Positions 11,201 to 23,413 of a stretch of 64,000 nt of DNA are shown here, in pieces. Within the stretch, counting starts at the first letter, position 1; every line of letters begins with the position of its first letter. A model generated the notes under the pieces. It saw only the letters and a list, made by a program, of their open reading frames with translations. It was not told where the DNA came from and searched no databases. Both the position numbers and the translations under genes were made by a program. This DNA comes from Epiperipatus broadwayi (lineage: Eukaryota; Onychophora; Udeonychophora; Euonychophora; Peripatidae). The DNA lies in assembly GCA_028023455.1 (NCBI GenBank), contig JAQFVV010006208.1, positions 3,142,963-3,206,962 on the forward strand. Direction: 5' to 3'.

Positions 11201-11629
11201 ATATGTATATATTAAACAAGATTGATTATCTTCGTATAACTCTGTAAATAAATTCTATACTTAAATGTACTTGCAAAGCTGCCTCATTAATTAGCAATTA
11301 TTTGTGTTATTTATATTTGCAATCCAGAAGACAATAGAGTGCCACTGGACACAGTAGATATGATTAATTAATTTAACCTATAAACTTTATAATAAATATA
11401 TCTACTTTATTATTAAGATAATTTTGAAATTAAAACAATTATCTTTTGGTAAATAATTGTTCTTTCTTTCACAATTCTGTTTTTAACTTTTGAAGAAACA
11501 TCGCAATTAATAATTCAAAATCAAACTTGTATACAACAATGTTTATTTAGATTTGCCACTCTTAAATTATACAGCTAGAATTATTAAAATTTATATTAAT
11601 ATAACTGATTATAAATAATAATTATTCAT
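8229..11629. other. Unassigned region with one unexplained open frame and a GC-richer island
   Basis: I find no recognised family. Open frame 8601-8912 (103 codons, starts MDLTHFHPGF) has a less skewed composition than its surroundings but no motif I know. The block at about 10880-11120 is clearly GC-richer than its flanks and could be an LTR or SINE relic. Long T-runs dominate 9050-9960. Confidence 0.4.
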
Positions 11630-12715
11630 CTCGGTACTTGAGTATTAACTAAGCTATGACGTACTACACCCAAAGGCATACTACTCTAATCTTACGATCT
11701 TTAAGATAATGTCTCCTAGTGATCTCCGAACACACTTACTGTAAAATAATTATGAAAAATGTAAATATAAATAATCAAAAATCAGTATTTTCAATGATAT
11801 TTTAATATTCAAACAAAAGAAATAATAGCTAAACTCAAATTCATTACTTACAAGTAACCGCCTTTCTTAAATGCTGCTATACAAAAAAAGGGTAAAATGG
11901 CGGATTTTACAACCAGTTTTTTTTTTAAGTGTCATAGCATCAGCCGGGATGCGAACCCGCAACCCGGGCAACTGCCTGCAAATGCAAGGCAGTCGCGCTG
12001 ACCTCTCGACCACCAATGCAAGACTACAAACAGTTTTTACCCATACTGAATATAATTATAAGCAAATATTTAAATAATCGACAAACAAAAGCAATAATAG
12101 GTTAAAAAAAAATTATTTTTTTTTGATGGTATTTAATAAAGCCAAATTGATTACATTAAAAAAAAAAAGGGAAAAATTGCTCTCAAATATTTACTACTAG
12201 TAACTGCCTTTCATAAATGCTGCTGTTCTTGAACAACATAAAATGGCTGATTTTACAACAAAGCCATACTGTTTCCAGAATATTATTATAAGCAATATTT
12301 AAGTAATTGACAAACAAAAGCTACAATAAGAGGTAAAAAAATCATATTTTTTTTGTATGGTATTTAACAAAGCCAAATTGATTACATTTAATAAAAAAAA
12401 ATGGGAGAAATTGTTCTCAGATATTTACTAAAACTAACTACCTTTCATAAATGGCGGATTTTACAAGCAATTTTTAGCCGTACTGTTTCCAGAATATAAT
12501 TATAAGCAATATTTAAGTAATCACCTTTTTTTTTTTGTTTTGGGATGGTATTTAACAAAAAGACATTTACCACAATTCACCGCAATTCTATTGATTAGTC
12601 ATGCCAATGTTTCAGTTGCTATGACATTGTTTTGGTTCATCGTCGATCTTATCTACCGGCGGCTTGTGTAGTACATCATAGCTTAGTTGATACTCAAGTA
12701 CCAATATCTTAATTA
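11630..12715. repeat. Inverted-repeat-bounded element containing three tandem units
   Basis: GGTACTTGAGTATTAACTAA (starting at about 11635) recurs inverted at 12672-12708 with the adjoining GCTATGAYGTACTACAC. Between them are three degenerate copies of a roughly 230-bp unit beginning near 11840, 12176 and 12411. Each holds a block like AGTAACTGCCTTTCATAAATG, then GGCNGATTTTACAA, an AATATAATTATAAGCAATAT block and TGGTATTTAA. The first unit contains a tRNA-like head. Confidence 0.6.
11935..12025 (-). repeat. tRNA-derived SINE head inside the tandem unit
   Basis: On the - strand it starts GGTGGTCGAGAGGTCAGCG (A-box-like) and holds GGTTCGCATCC (B-box-like). The anticodon arm is distorted, with an 11-nt loop or more, and there is no acceptor stem, so it is a pol III SINE head and not a working tRNA. 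Confidence 0.6.
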
Positions 12716-12734
12716 TAAATTTAAATTTTTTTTT

Positions 12735-12828
12735 CATGTGTTATAGTATCGGCCGGGAAGCGAACCTGTTAACCCGGGACTACTGCTTGTAAGGCAGCTG
12801 TGCTGACCACTAGACCACCAATGCTTGA
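12735..12828 (-). repeat. Second tRNA-derived SINE head of the same family
   Basis: On the - strand GGTGGTCTAGTGGTCAGC (A box) and AGGTTCGCTTCCC (B box), related to 11935-12025. It lies just outside the right inverted repeat. A short poly-T/A tract borders it at about 12725. Confidence 0.6.
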
Positions 12829-13226
12829 CAATTTAAAATTTTGGAACTATAATTTACATTCTATATGCCATTCTGTCCATGAATAACCAATCAAAAAGTT
12901 ACAATATATAAAATTAAGAGACATTTTGCCATGGAAAATTATTATACTTTATAATAAGCAAATTTTTTTCTCTAAATTAGCTCAAGAGAAATCACATCTT
13001 AATGTTTGTTATATTGCTCCAATGTATTTTAATACTTTACCACAATATTATCCTGAACTTATGTAAGATATCACTGACCAGATTTGAGAAAATTAATCAT
13101 GTGGTTATCATCAAATAATAATTGAGATATATTTAATTATAGATAAAAGCTTTATATTTTAATAGGTTTTTTTATTTTATTTCAATTATTATTTGTATTA
13201 TTTTATTGAAATTTTATATGTGTGTC

Positions 13227-13811
13227 TATTAATTCTTATTATAGTAAATAAAATCAAGTTATACATCGCTTGACTTAACTTGATAAGCTTATATTACAAA
13301 ATAAAAATAATGAGCATACTAATAGCTCTAAACAAGCTTCATCAATAAATGCCACAAGAGAAAGCATTTATTCCCATCTCCAAACCGGTTTCAAGCTGAT
13401 GGCTGTCTTCAGTGAGGTCCTAGGATATTCAGGTACTAGATATAAAATACCGACTCATGCCCAGCACTTATTTAATACTTAACTATGAAGTAGAAAATCT
13501 GAAATTTTCATACACCTATATGTCTTCAAATCTAGCTATCTAAATCCAATAGCTATATGGGTCTGAATAATTTTAAGCTACACCATATATTAATAGTCTT
13601 AGGAATATAACATCACTTAAGACTCAAAAGCAAAACTATAATAGTAAATAAAGTCATAGATCACATGATTTAACTTGGTAATCTTGTATTGCTTGGGGGT
13701 GGGGATAATTCTAGATAGAGATTTTAAATGCTTTCTCTTGCAGTATCTATCGATAAAGCTTGCTTAGAGCTATTAGCACATCTATCATTTTATTTTATTA
13801 ATTCTTATTAT
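13227..13811. mobile_element. Hammerhead element family B: tandem ~400-nt monomers plus inverted piece, 16-bp target duplication
   Basis: TATTAATTCTTATTAT is repeated at 13227-13242 and 13796-13811. Inside, AGTAAATAAA(A/G)TCA... occurs at 13243 and again at 13643 in the same orientation, a 400-nt period. The reverse-oriented tandem array thus contains one full monomer plus part of a second. From about 13690 the orientation flips and a forward fragment with GATAATTCTAGATAGAGATT and TTTTAAATGCTTTCTCTTG follows. Tandem full-plus-partial copies with an inverted 5' piece are what a PLE/retrozyme mechanism working on circular or multimeric RNA would leave. It sits 175 bp upstream of dynein exon 1. 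Confidence 0.75.
13379..13420 (-). ncRNA. Hammerhead ribozyme motif, family B copy at 13243 (core mutated)
   Basis: On the - strand CTGAAGA (U7G8 region altered to AAGA), stem II AGC/GCT, GAAAC, then CGGTTT. The self-complementary ACCGGT at stem III is compatible with a dimeric form. The changed G8/A9 surroundings likely impair activity. Confidence 0.5.
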
Positions 13812-13986
13812 CTTTTAACTCCACTCATGAGTTTTTTTTTTCTTTCATATGGAGTTTATGGTAAACTGGTGAATAAATAAATAAAATTATCATCATCCTT
13901 ATTATGTTGCTAATGTTATTGATACTATTTACATTAATAATAAATTTTAGTAAATAAGTTCAGATGATCATTAATCTGTTATATAG

Positions 13987-14120
13987 GTAACTCTCGTGAA
14001 TTTTGTGATTACCCATGATGGACTTCAGGATCAATTACTGGGAATTGTTGTTGCTCGAGAAAAACCAGAACTAGAAGATGAAAAAAATGCACTTATTATA
14101 CAAAGTGCAGAAAATAAACG
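13987..14120 (+). CDS. DNAH: Axonemal dynein heavy chain exon (AAA5 region), exon 1 of 4 in window
   Basis: The 134-nt exon lies between acceptor ATATAG and donor GTAATT. It reads VTLVNFVITHDGLQDQLLGI, then a block with REKPELEDEKN, and ends two bases into an Arg codon completed by exon 2. Axonemal dynein heavy chains (DNAH3/7/12 group) have VTLLNFMIT-x-G-x-QDQLLGIVxAxExPxLE at this point. It is the AAA5 module that follows the microtubule-binding stalk. The protein is the ATP-driven motor of inner-arm dyneins in cilia and sperm tails. The upstream exon with the preceding AAA5 part is not seen within 1-13986 and must lie further left. Family identity is firm; the exact paralogue is from memory and uncertain. 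Confidence 0.93.
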
Positions 14121-17100
14121 GTAATTTTTATATATGTTATATGTGTGATTAAAACTATTATATATTGTGCCAGGCATTATCAAATGGCCTTGCACAAAGT
14201 CTGTATTAAGCACAACAAATATAAAAATGTGCTAGATTAATAATGGAGGTTGAGTCTGAGCAGTAGAATACCCACACACAAATTTAAATATTGTACACAT
14301 ATAATAAACTCATGTATTTTTTTATTTTTCTATTTTGTATATTTTTTATGATATATCACTTTATGTATTTAGCTTTTCGCTGAAAAATTCAAATAGAGAA
14401 AGGCAAAGTTATTAAACAAATGAATCACATGTTGGAACATATTAGTAAAATAAATAATTAAAGCAATTGTTCCAACATACTTGTACATTTTTCTTTTTTT
14501 TTTAAAATTATTTCTCTAAAAACAAATTTTATTTTATAAATAAAGAATGTTAATTGCTTTTGCAAAAATCTGACCAAAAGCAAAATGTTTGATAATGCTA
14601 TAATTAAAATGTTATCTTTTTTTTTTATGAAATAGAAATTCTTTTGAATTGAATAGCTGTAATCAAGTGGTCTGAGTAATCAAGATGGAAACTAGTCATT
14701 GTATCGAACTTAAAATGTAGAATTTAATCGGAAAAATTGTAAGGAATGTTATAATTTAAATGATAAGATAAATTGAAAGGATTGGCTGATTCATACTTCT
14801 CAGAGGGCTAATGGGAGTGATATAGTTTAGTCAGTGCTGTGAGTCATTCTTTTTTTGGCATTCAAGTCGTTCACTACTTTGGCTCCAGAGATTTTCAATC
14901 ATCTAGCAACTTAGAGATAAATTTATGGACTAGACCGCTGCTGACATTTTCTAAGAAATCCATTATATAGTTCTTTTAAGAACTCTTGATTTCTTAAGAA
15001 TTTAATAAACTAGTCAAGATAGAAAATGAACATTTGATAAAATTTATTATCATATACAAACAGAAGAAAATATGAAGCAATCTACTTGAGTCCAGTAAAA
15101 TGACCGTGGGGTAGACAACCAGCCAGCACACCGCCCTTTCTCTGTCCCAAGCTGCCAAGATGTGACCACGCCAGTTCCAGCCGCCCACGATGATGACAAA
15201 CGCCGCCTTGCTAAATAGATGAAATCCTCACTACACAGCCAGTTGACTTGAAGCCCACTCAGAGCCCAAAGGAGAAGAATGAAGATGCAGATATAAGTTT
15301 GTTTTAAGATATTTTATTAATATTGAAATAATTAACTTTGATGTTTCCAATTAAATATATTATTATTTTTTTGTTATTATTATGAATCATTTAAAAGAGA
15401 GAGAGAGTCTCTCGCATATGTATATTGAATTTACAGTTATTACGGGCATAAATGTTAAAGCTTTTAATTAAATCTTTTGAGTCAAATTCAAATTCTAGTA
15501 TTTTCAACAAAGGTTGCAATGAGATTTTTTTTTTCTTGTTGCTATTCATTTTCCTTTTTGTTACTCCTGAAATTCGTCATACACAAATATGCAATGTGTA
15601 TATATGCATACATACACTTATAATATTCGGTAAATACAATATCTCATGTTGAATATCTAAAAAAATGTATTTAACCATATGTCTTTTTTTAAGTTATTTT
15701 TTTTTTGTCACTGCTGCACCTCATGATGCGTGTAAGAAGGGATCTATTATATATTCCCTGTAAGCAAGTTCTTAAATAACTTTATATTTAAAATAGTAAG
15801 TGTTTAATTGTGCTGCACGTATATACATGTATAGGAATTTATCTATGGCAAAAAGGAAATAGATACAGTACCTCATGTTGTGTACTATATAGTATCTGAA
15901 CTAACACAACCATATTGACATGTTGAAAAATATAAAATTAGTGAAATATTTCATAGTGCAAATATATGCATACTATTTATTATTATATTTGCTATCAATA
16001 AAAAGGTTTTAAAGTCATCAGTAAAAGTATATGCCAGTATAACCGAAGATCTCTAATCTGATATATATATATATCAAATCACACAAAGTATAACTTATTT
16101 CCACAGGGTCAAAAAAAGCTCAGACCACTTCCATTCTTTATAAAACATTGTAAATAACTTTAGGGATTTATTATTTTCTTATATAAATTGTATTTTATCG
16201 ATTTCAATGCCTCGTATATATATATATAGGGGTTTGTGATAATTAATTATTTGGTATATTTTTTATTATATCATCATTAGTATGAAACGGTGGTGGGTAT
16301 TTGGGATTAAATAATTATTTAATCATAATATTAAACTTGTTTCGTTTTCATATTATTCTTTATATTGATAAAAATGTGTCATTTCCTTATCAACCATGTA
16401 CCTATAATAATCATTTAACTTACCCATTTGAAGACCCTAGATGTAGAGTGACCAAGCTAGCCACAAGGGATATCGCTCTACCAGGGTGTTAAATCTTATT
16501 CTTATGCTCTGCTGAACATATGGTATTGCACATCCTTCTAGGAGGGTGAAAAAAATTCATTTTTTGATTCTTTTCTAGAAGTGGCGTGCAAAAGTCTATT
16601 TTGTAAATAGATTTTTCAAAGGTGTGTACTTGCCATTGTTCTAAATATTCAGGCATTCAGGTAAGATATCAACTAAAGGGTGTTTTTAACTGGAAGAGTC
16701 CTGTCAATCCACTCTTTCTATCAATTTAACTGGAAGTACCAATATACATGAGTACAGACAATCGGCTAAATTGATATCCATTTCTTTACCTGTTGAATCT
16801 TGGTTACTTCATGCTCAGTGCAAGATTAGGAAAAGAATTCCGCAGGGAGAATGGTCTGGTACAATATATTGGACCGTTTATTTATATATGGTACAAATAC
16901 GTATTAGCATTTGGTAAAAGCTTAAAAAAAAAAATCCATCTGGTTGATAAATTAATTTCAGTCTGAATTACCAACAATTTTGACAAAGGTATGATACCAA
17001 GAATAGGTGGATTCCTTCTAGCCTTGATCCTTTGTTCAACATTTAGAGTGCTTTTAAGTCATAGCTTGGGGGGGGTGATTTAATCTCTTTGTTTACGTAT

Positions 17101-17147
17101 ACATTAAGCTATGTTTAATTTAAAATTTATTTTATTTTTTGCTATAG
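14121..17147 (+). other. Dynein intron 1 (3.0 kb)
   Basis: GT...AG intron, phase 2. It is mostly AT-rich with (AT)n and (GA)n runs. A short GC-richer island at about 15085-15290 is unassigned. I recognise no mobile element. Confidence 0.8.
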
Positions 17148-17280
17148 GCAATTAAAAGAAATTGAAGATAAGATCTTAGAAATTTTATCAGCCTCAGAAG
17201 GCAATATTTTGGAAGATGAAACTGCTATTCAAGTTCTATCGTCATCTAAATTATTGGCTAATGAGATCAGTGACAAACAG
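17148..17280 (+). CDS. DNAH: Axonemal dynein heavy chain exon 2 in window (AAA5, ILEDETAI block)
   Basis: The 133-nt exon lies between GCTATAG and GTAATC. It completes the Arg codon, then reads QLKEIEDKILEILSASEGNI and LEDETAIQVLSSSKLLANEI, finishing SDKQ in phase 0. The block QLKEIEDKILE-(V/I)LS-x-S-x-GNILEDETAI-x-(I/V)LSSSK is one of the most conserved in dynein heavy chains and lies at the end of AAA5. No stop or frameshift is present, and codon phase matches exons 1 and 3 exactly. It is clearly under coding constraint, in contrast to all surrounding sequence. Confidence 0.95.
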
Positions 17281-17819
17281 GTAATCTGAAGATTGTATTT
17301 GTAAAAGAAAATTAACAATTTAAGAGATTTTTTTTTGTGTTCAAAAATATTATATAATTTTAATATCATTGTCAGTATAATCTTTTTTGACCTGTATAGT
17401 TTTTGTACTAATTATGCAATAGTTTTTTAATAAGTCAAAGATATGATCAAATGAAAATTTCTTGGAATAAAATTGGAGCTGACAGATAATAAAAAAATCT
17501 CAAACCATCTTTTTAATGTCTGCTGTGGAAGACGGTATTAATAAGATTAATAAGATTCTATTTATTTATAATGTTCAGTTTTAGCAATGAATTTTTGATT
17601 GAAATACATCAATCGGAAGTTATTATTTCCAGATTCAAACATATTGTCATGCTTAAATGTAATTCTCCATTAGTGCAGTTATCACCATATTAACCACCAT
17701 CTTATGTAAGTCACTAAGGATTAATTTCTTTTTTCTCAAAAATATATTATTATGATATGCTTTCACATCTAGATGCAATAGTATATTGGGATTAAAGATT
17801 TAAACTTATTTACCATTTG

Positions 17820-18090
17820 TTTTCTTGAAGGTATGTATGTAATGGTGATATTTTAGTTGTATTTATATATTGCACTATTTCTATCATCTAATATTAAATA
17901 TTGAATGTCTTTTTAGAAAAATTTAACTTTATTTAAATTTTCAAATAACATTCAACTGTGCGCTATTATTAACAGTTGAATGTAACTCCAAAATTTAAAT
18001 AAAGTTAAATTTTTCTAAAAGATATTTAATACTTAATATTAAATGATGGAAATACTTCAATATATAAATAAAACGTATTTTATCTTTATT
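17820..18090. repeat. Palindromic element, family C
   Basis: The left arm TTTTAGTTGTATTTATATAT... through TAGAAAAATTTAACTTTATT is mirrored on the right as AAATAAAGTTAAATTTTTCT... through ATATATAAATAAAAC, giving arms of ~100 nt around a short centre with CAACTGT...ACAGTTG. A second copy at 30040-31300 has been split by insertions. No hammerhead motif is seen. Confidence 0.7.
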
Positions 18091-18879
18091 GTAAATGATT
18101 ATCTATTCTTACTTGTGATTATTTTTTTTTATTAATAAGCTGTTTTACTTTTTGTTTATTCGGCACATTTATAGGATTTATAAAATATCAACTCTTGCCA
18201 CAATGAAGTTTTACTTTCGATATAATGCAGTGAGAAATGGAAATATATATATATAACCATTAGAAACCAGTCAATACATAGACAATCCCGATATATAGCT
18301 AACAATCAACAATTTCAAACTGTTGTCAAGGCAACCTCTTTTTAATAATATATATATTGTAAGGGTGACTTACATCCAACAGTCCACCTGCACTAATCTA
18401 CACCATACTAAGCCTAATCCAGTAATTATCAAATAACAGTTATTTTTTGTCAAATGCATACATATATGCATACATCGCGATAAGCAAATTATTTTTTTTT
18501 TTAAAAAAAAAGAAAGATAACGTCTTAGATTTCTACATTAAAAAAGTAAATACTAACAATAAGTAAATCACACACATGGATGAACCCAAAACTACGATTA
18601 CATCTTTCACTCATACAAAAAAAAATATTCATTTTATAATGCAATTAAGATCAAAACTAATTTGACAATTAATGAATACTGATTTTTGTTACTAAATAAT
18701 TTTTTAAAACCCTAAAATATATTGTATTTTATAAATCCCCAGAAAAATATTAGGGTACTAATAGGCTTGATTCCTAATCTTCTACTCTAACCTAAAAAAA
18801 AAAAAAAGGTAATAGTATGAGTACTGAACCCTACCGTCTGATGGCGCTCTTTTTCGCCCAATTCACATCAATATACCAA

Positions 18880-19785
18880 CTAATGGGTCGCCTGTTTGTT
18901 TACATAATATTACAGTAAAAGATTTTTTTTTTTTCAACCGGTTTTTATTATTTTTTCATTGGCGACGGTAAACCACCAAAGTTTTTTTTTATTACATAAT
19001 ATTACGGTAAAAGTTTTCTTTTTTTCAACCGGTTTTTAAAATTTTTTTCATCGGCAACAGTAAACCACCAAAGTTTTTTTTGTTATTCCACCCGGGTTTT
19101 TTTTTATGTTTTTAATAAACAAATACTTTGTTTTTAGATGGTCTAGGGGGGTGTTGGTTTGTTTGTAAATTAACGACTAACTGTCCGTAGGTTTCTTTAC
19201 ATAATATTACTTATGGCAAACCCAATTTTTTTCACATGGTTTTTTTTTTCATTCGTTTTTTTAAAGAAACAAACACTTTGTTTTTAGATGGTGTAGGGGT
19301 GTTGGTTTGCATTTAAATTATTGATTAATGCTCTGTCGGTTTGTTTACACAAAAATATGGTAATAATCACTTTGTTGTTTTTAGATGGTGGAGGGGGGTT
19401 GATTGTTTGCTTTTAACTTATCTTTTTTTTTGGCTGATGTTCTGATTTGCTGAAAGACCAACAATTTGGTACTTTTGAATAAACCAACACTTGGTTTTTT
19501 AGAGAGTGGAGGGGTTGTTTTGATTTTGAATTGTCTTTTTTTTTTTTTTGGTTAATTTATTACGAGTTTTTTTCAAATCTTTACGCTAAAGAAAGCTTTA
19601 TATGATAGCAAAAAGTTCTTCCTTAATTTTTTTGGCCTTTAATTTTAAAAAAGACATAAGCAGTTCGTTTTTAAAGAACACTTTTTTTAAGCCGAGGGAG
19701 GGTGGGGTGGCGGGGAAGGTTTGTTTTGATTTTTAATTATCGATTTTTTTTTTGGATTTTCTTTTTGAACATTTTATTATGTTAC
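18880..19785. repeat. Degenerate T/G-rich tandem array
   Basis: Two near-copies of TTACATAATATTAC...TTCAACCGGTTTTT...TAAACCACCAAAG (about 18898 and 18996) are followed by five spaced units of the type ACTTTGTTTTTAGATGG plus a G-run and GTTGGTTTG. These sit near 19125, 19272, 19368, 19487 and 19678, with growing divergence. The + strand is T- and G-rich throughout with several G4-G6 runs. There is no coding potential. Confidence 0.6.
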
Positions 19786-19859
19786 CGCACAGTTCTTTTT
19801 TTTATTTTTTTATTATTATTATTATTTTGAACATTTTATTATGTTACCGCACAGTTCTT
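19766..19859. repeat. 62-bp direct duplication ahead of the ATT array
   Basis: GAACATTTTATTATGTTACC plus GCACAGTTCTT occurs at about 19767 and again about 62 bp later. Each copy is followed by a T-rich stretch and ATT repeats. This looks like slippage or unequal exchange around the microsatellite. Confidence 0.7.
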
Positions 19860-19862
19860 TCT

Positions 19863-19937
<75 letters not shown>
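19860..19937. repeat. (TTA)n(TGA)n microsatellite at the 3' boundary of Tx1-like copy 1
   Basis: About 13 TTA units switch to about 10 TGA units, directly abutting the LINE end. TGA units also occur at 25506-25530 on the far side, after the right-hand TTA array. Confidence 0.9.
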
Positions 19938-19938
<1 letters not shown>

Positions 19939-20185
19939 TTTCAAAAAGGGGACTTTATTCAATCTAGAAAACAGGTTACATTAATAATTTTTATATACAT
20001 GCATTTACACTAATATTTCCAAGGATTGTATATATTGTTTTTAAGTTCTTTCCAAGTTCTTACATAGATATACCTGGTGAGTGATGGATTGTTTATCCTA
20101 AGTTATCATTTATTGATTCATGGATTTTTTGCTGTCCATTTTCTTGTTCTCTTTTTAAGTCTATTGTTGAGGCAAGGCAGAACTA

Positions 20186-23100
20186 TTAGAGATTTGACTG
20201 TTGTTTTACAAGTGACCAAGTAGCCGCAAAAATGTCTGGGTGTGCTATTTTATTGTCTCTGGTTTTTAATTGTGCAAACTTGTTGTGAAAAGTTGATGGA
20301 TGCCGCCTTGTATTGTTGCCAAAAGCAAATGTGCATCGCGTGCACCAAAATGCATAAAGTACGAAGGTTGCTGCTCGGATTGTTGGGGTGGATGTTCTGC
20401 AGAATTGACTGATAATATCTTGCAGGGAGATGTTTGGTTTTCTGTATATATTTGTTATTTCATGCCGAATATTGTTTAATGCTGGGCAGTTGTAAAACAG
20501 ATGTTGTTGAGTTTCTTCTGCTTGGTGGCATAGCGTGCAGAAGGGGTCTATTTTTGTATATAATCGTCTGTATCTTAAGAAATATGATGTTGGCAAAGCA
20601 TATAGATTTAGTTTCAGGAGGAAATCAAAGAATTTGGGCTCCAAGGACCATTTTTTAAATTTTTTAAGCAGCTGTCAGTTGTTTATTCCGAGCATCTGTG
20701 TTGAAAAATCTGATGTATATCCCGGGTAGATCATTGCATATATCTGCCAATATGAATATTTTGTTGTTGTTTGCAGTGATATTTGAGTATGTGTGATTCT
20801 GAACTGGTTTATAACAGATGATAGATAGCAATGTGAAGGTGGAGGTTTGTCTGTGGGTATTATTTGTATTAGATACTGGAGTTCTGGGAAATGTCTGAGG
20901 GTGGCTATTATCAGGTTTGCGGTCTTTTGTATTCGAAAAATATCTATGTTATGCAGCCCCAAACCATTGTGTATTGCTGGTCGACTAAGCTGTTTTCCAG
21001 ATATTGACACTGTCTTTCTATTCCATAGGAGTTTATTGCAATATGAAGAGATTTTTGATGTAAAGGCTTTTGAGAATTGAATTATGGGAGAATAATAGAT
21101 AATCTTGGTGATTACCAGCTGATTGAACAATTGTACTTTAGCATATATTGAGAGGTATGCTTTTGATAGTGAGGCAGTGATCCGTTCTGCTTCATCTTTT
21201 AACTTGTTCTGGATTTTTTGCCTCATTGGGTTTGTTCCCATGTAGAAAGGAAAACTGAGGAAAGGGAATGGTTTGCCTTGGAAAATTTGCATGCATGGCT
21301 TACTGGTGTATAGAGACCAAGCAGCAGTCTTATTTTGATTAAATTTTAGATGGTGTGTTGCTTGAAAGTCTTGCAGTATTTTCTGTAGTATTGGTATCTG
21401 TTTTCTTGATGGTAGGAAGACTGTGATGTCATCCATATATGCAATGCAGGCTATATGTTGTGATGTGCCTGGTATCTGAATGCCCTTGATACTCTGCTGA
21501 ATTTTGAGTATGAGTGGGTTGATGTAAAAAGTAAATAGCAGTGAGCTTAGTGGTGAGCCTTGGGATATGGATTGTGTGGGAATGAATGATGGGGAATTTT
21601 TGCCATTGAGTGTGATATGTATTTCTCTGCTAAGTAGTAGGTTTGTGAGCAGGTACAGATGAGTTCGTGGAATTGTGGTGTCAGCTAGCATATTGATTAA
21701 TGTATTGATGTCGACCGAATCAAAAGCCGCTTTTTTGAACTGCAATTGGTGCATATTTCTTTCTGTCCCATACTGAGTTTATAACTGTTTTGAATATCAT
21801 TGCAGCCTGTGCAGTTGATGATTGCTTCCTTGCAAACTGGCTGTGTGAAATTAGTGGTAGAATATGTGGCTCTAGGCTGTCTTTGAGTACTTTTTCAATT
21901 ATTTTAATTGTAAGTGGCCCCATTGAGATTGGTCGTAGGTTAGATAGTGTTGATATATGGACTTTTTTCTTGTTGAAGGGGACTATTGCTATTGGATATA
22001 AACCTTGAAAGTCACGCAACTTCTGTGATAGATGATTTTCAAGGTCACATAAATATTGGCTAGTGAACTGACTGAGATGTGCAAGGACAAATTTGGGGAT
22101 TCCATGTGTTCCTGGGTGACATGCATTAGGTACTGTTGCCAGTTCAGTAGCAAATTCTGTGATTTTATATGGAGTATTTGTTTCTGGTTTTCCAAATACA
22201 TTAGGATTATATTTGACTAGGTGGTATACTTGCAGCTTTTGTTTGAAATGCTGATAGATCGGTTTTAACATATTATCTCCTGCGTATGTGTGCCCCTGCT
22301 CTGTGAGTGCCATTGGCACTCTGACAGTGGATGGGTAGCCCAAGGCCCAGCGAATGTATTTTTTTGTCCATGTGTGTTGTTGGCCGAGGCAGACTTTACT
22401 CTTTTTTATTGCTAGGTAGTTTTTCAGGTGGTTACAGATGTTATTGTATGTTTATGTAAGTCTGCGTATATGTTGTTGACTGGTGTGTGTTGGGTTTATC
22501 ATTGTAATCCGTTTATGTATTTCATCAGCCAGTGCTAGCAGTCTTGAGGGTGGGGGGGATTTGTGTGTAATGTGATCTATATTAAATGATAAAATGTTTA
22601 TGAATGCTAAATATCTTTGAATGGGGTTAAGTTGCATATTTTTGATTTTGTGAAGCATTATATGTGTTTCTGAAAAAATAAATTCTGGGGTAGAAGTTGG
22701 AAGTAGAATTCTGATTGTTTTACCATGTGTAAGTGCAGTTTTTTGGATTCCTGTCAGATTGATTAGTATGGTTTGTGCAGAGTGATCAGAGAAGGGAGAT
22801 GGGTTGATGTTTAGGCTGATTTGATGGTGTAACATAGGTGAATAAAAGCACAGATCAATTTTTGATGTATGACATCCATTGTGAAAGGTAACTGCCTCAT
22901 TTAACAGAAAACCCTCTGCATTCATAAGTGGAATTGATATTTGATGCAGCCACTTTAAAATGAACTCTTGATATTTCATGTTGAAATCCCCAATTAGTAT
23001 GGTTGGATGTGAATTAGAGCCCAGTAAGGAGTTAAATGTTTAATATAATATTTGAGATAATTGTAGGGCTCGGTGGAATATACACAAATATAATGTTTAG

Positions 23101-23413
23101 TGTGATGATTTGATGACTAAAAGTTACTATTAGTAAATTTGCATCTATATATGATTTTGAATGTGTCAAATGGACAACTTTGTGTTATGAGCAGTCCAGT
23201 ACCCCCTGAGGGAGATGATGTGTCTCTAGAGCATGCACAGTAGCCTTCTCTGCTTAGATGTACTGTGGGGTCAATTTGTGAGCCACTATATATTTTAGTT
23301 TCTAGAAGTCCTAGTACATGAGGTTGTGTAATCTTTATCCATTGTTGTAGCTGATGTATTTTGTTGACTGAGTTGAGCCCTCTGATATTAAATGCTGTTA
23401 TTTTTAGCTTCAT
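20186..23413 (-). pseudogene. Tx1-like LINE copy 1, ORF2 (endonuclease-RT), multiply broken
   Basis: The gene begins MKLKITAFNIRGLN with the LETK endonuclease block. Lesions relative to copy 2: a 2-bp loss near 23147 that shifts frame after PFDTFKIIY; a change near 23036; a CAA-to-TAA stop at about 22452; a net 8-bp deletion near 21730 that removes the first catalytic Asp of RT motif A (LDIEAAFD in copy 2); and a CGG-to-TGA stop at 20675. Motifs still visible are SQGSPLSSLLFTFYINPL, YMDDITVFLPS and the C-terminal CTLC...H...C knuckle. Without motif A Asp and with several stops it cannot encode an active polymerase. Confidence 0.82.

Noticed and set aside
11935-12025. A functional tRNA gene
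   Set aside because: A and B boxes are present but the anticodon arm and acceptor stem are wrong, and a related head recurs at 12735; it is a SINE head.
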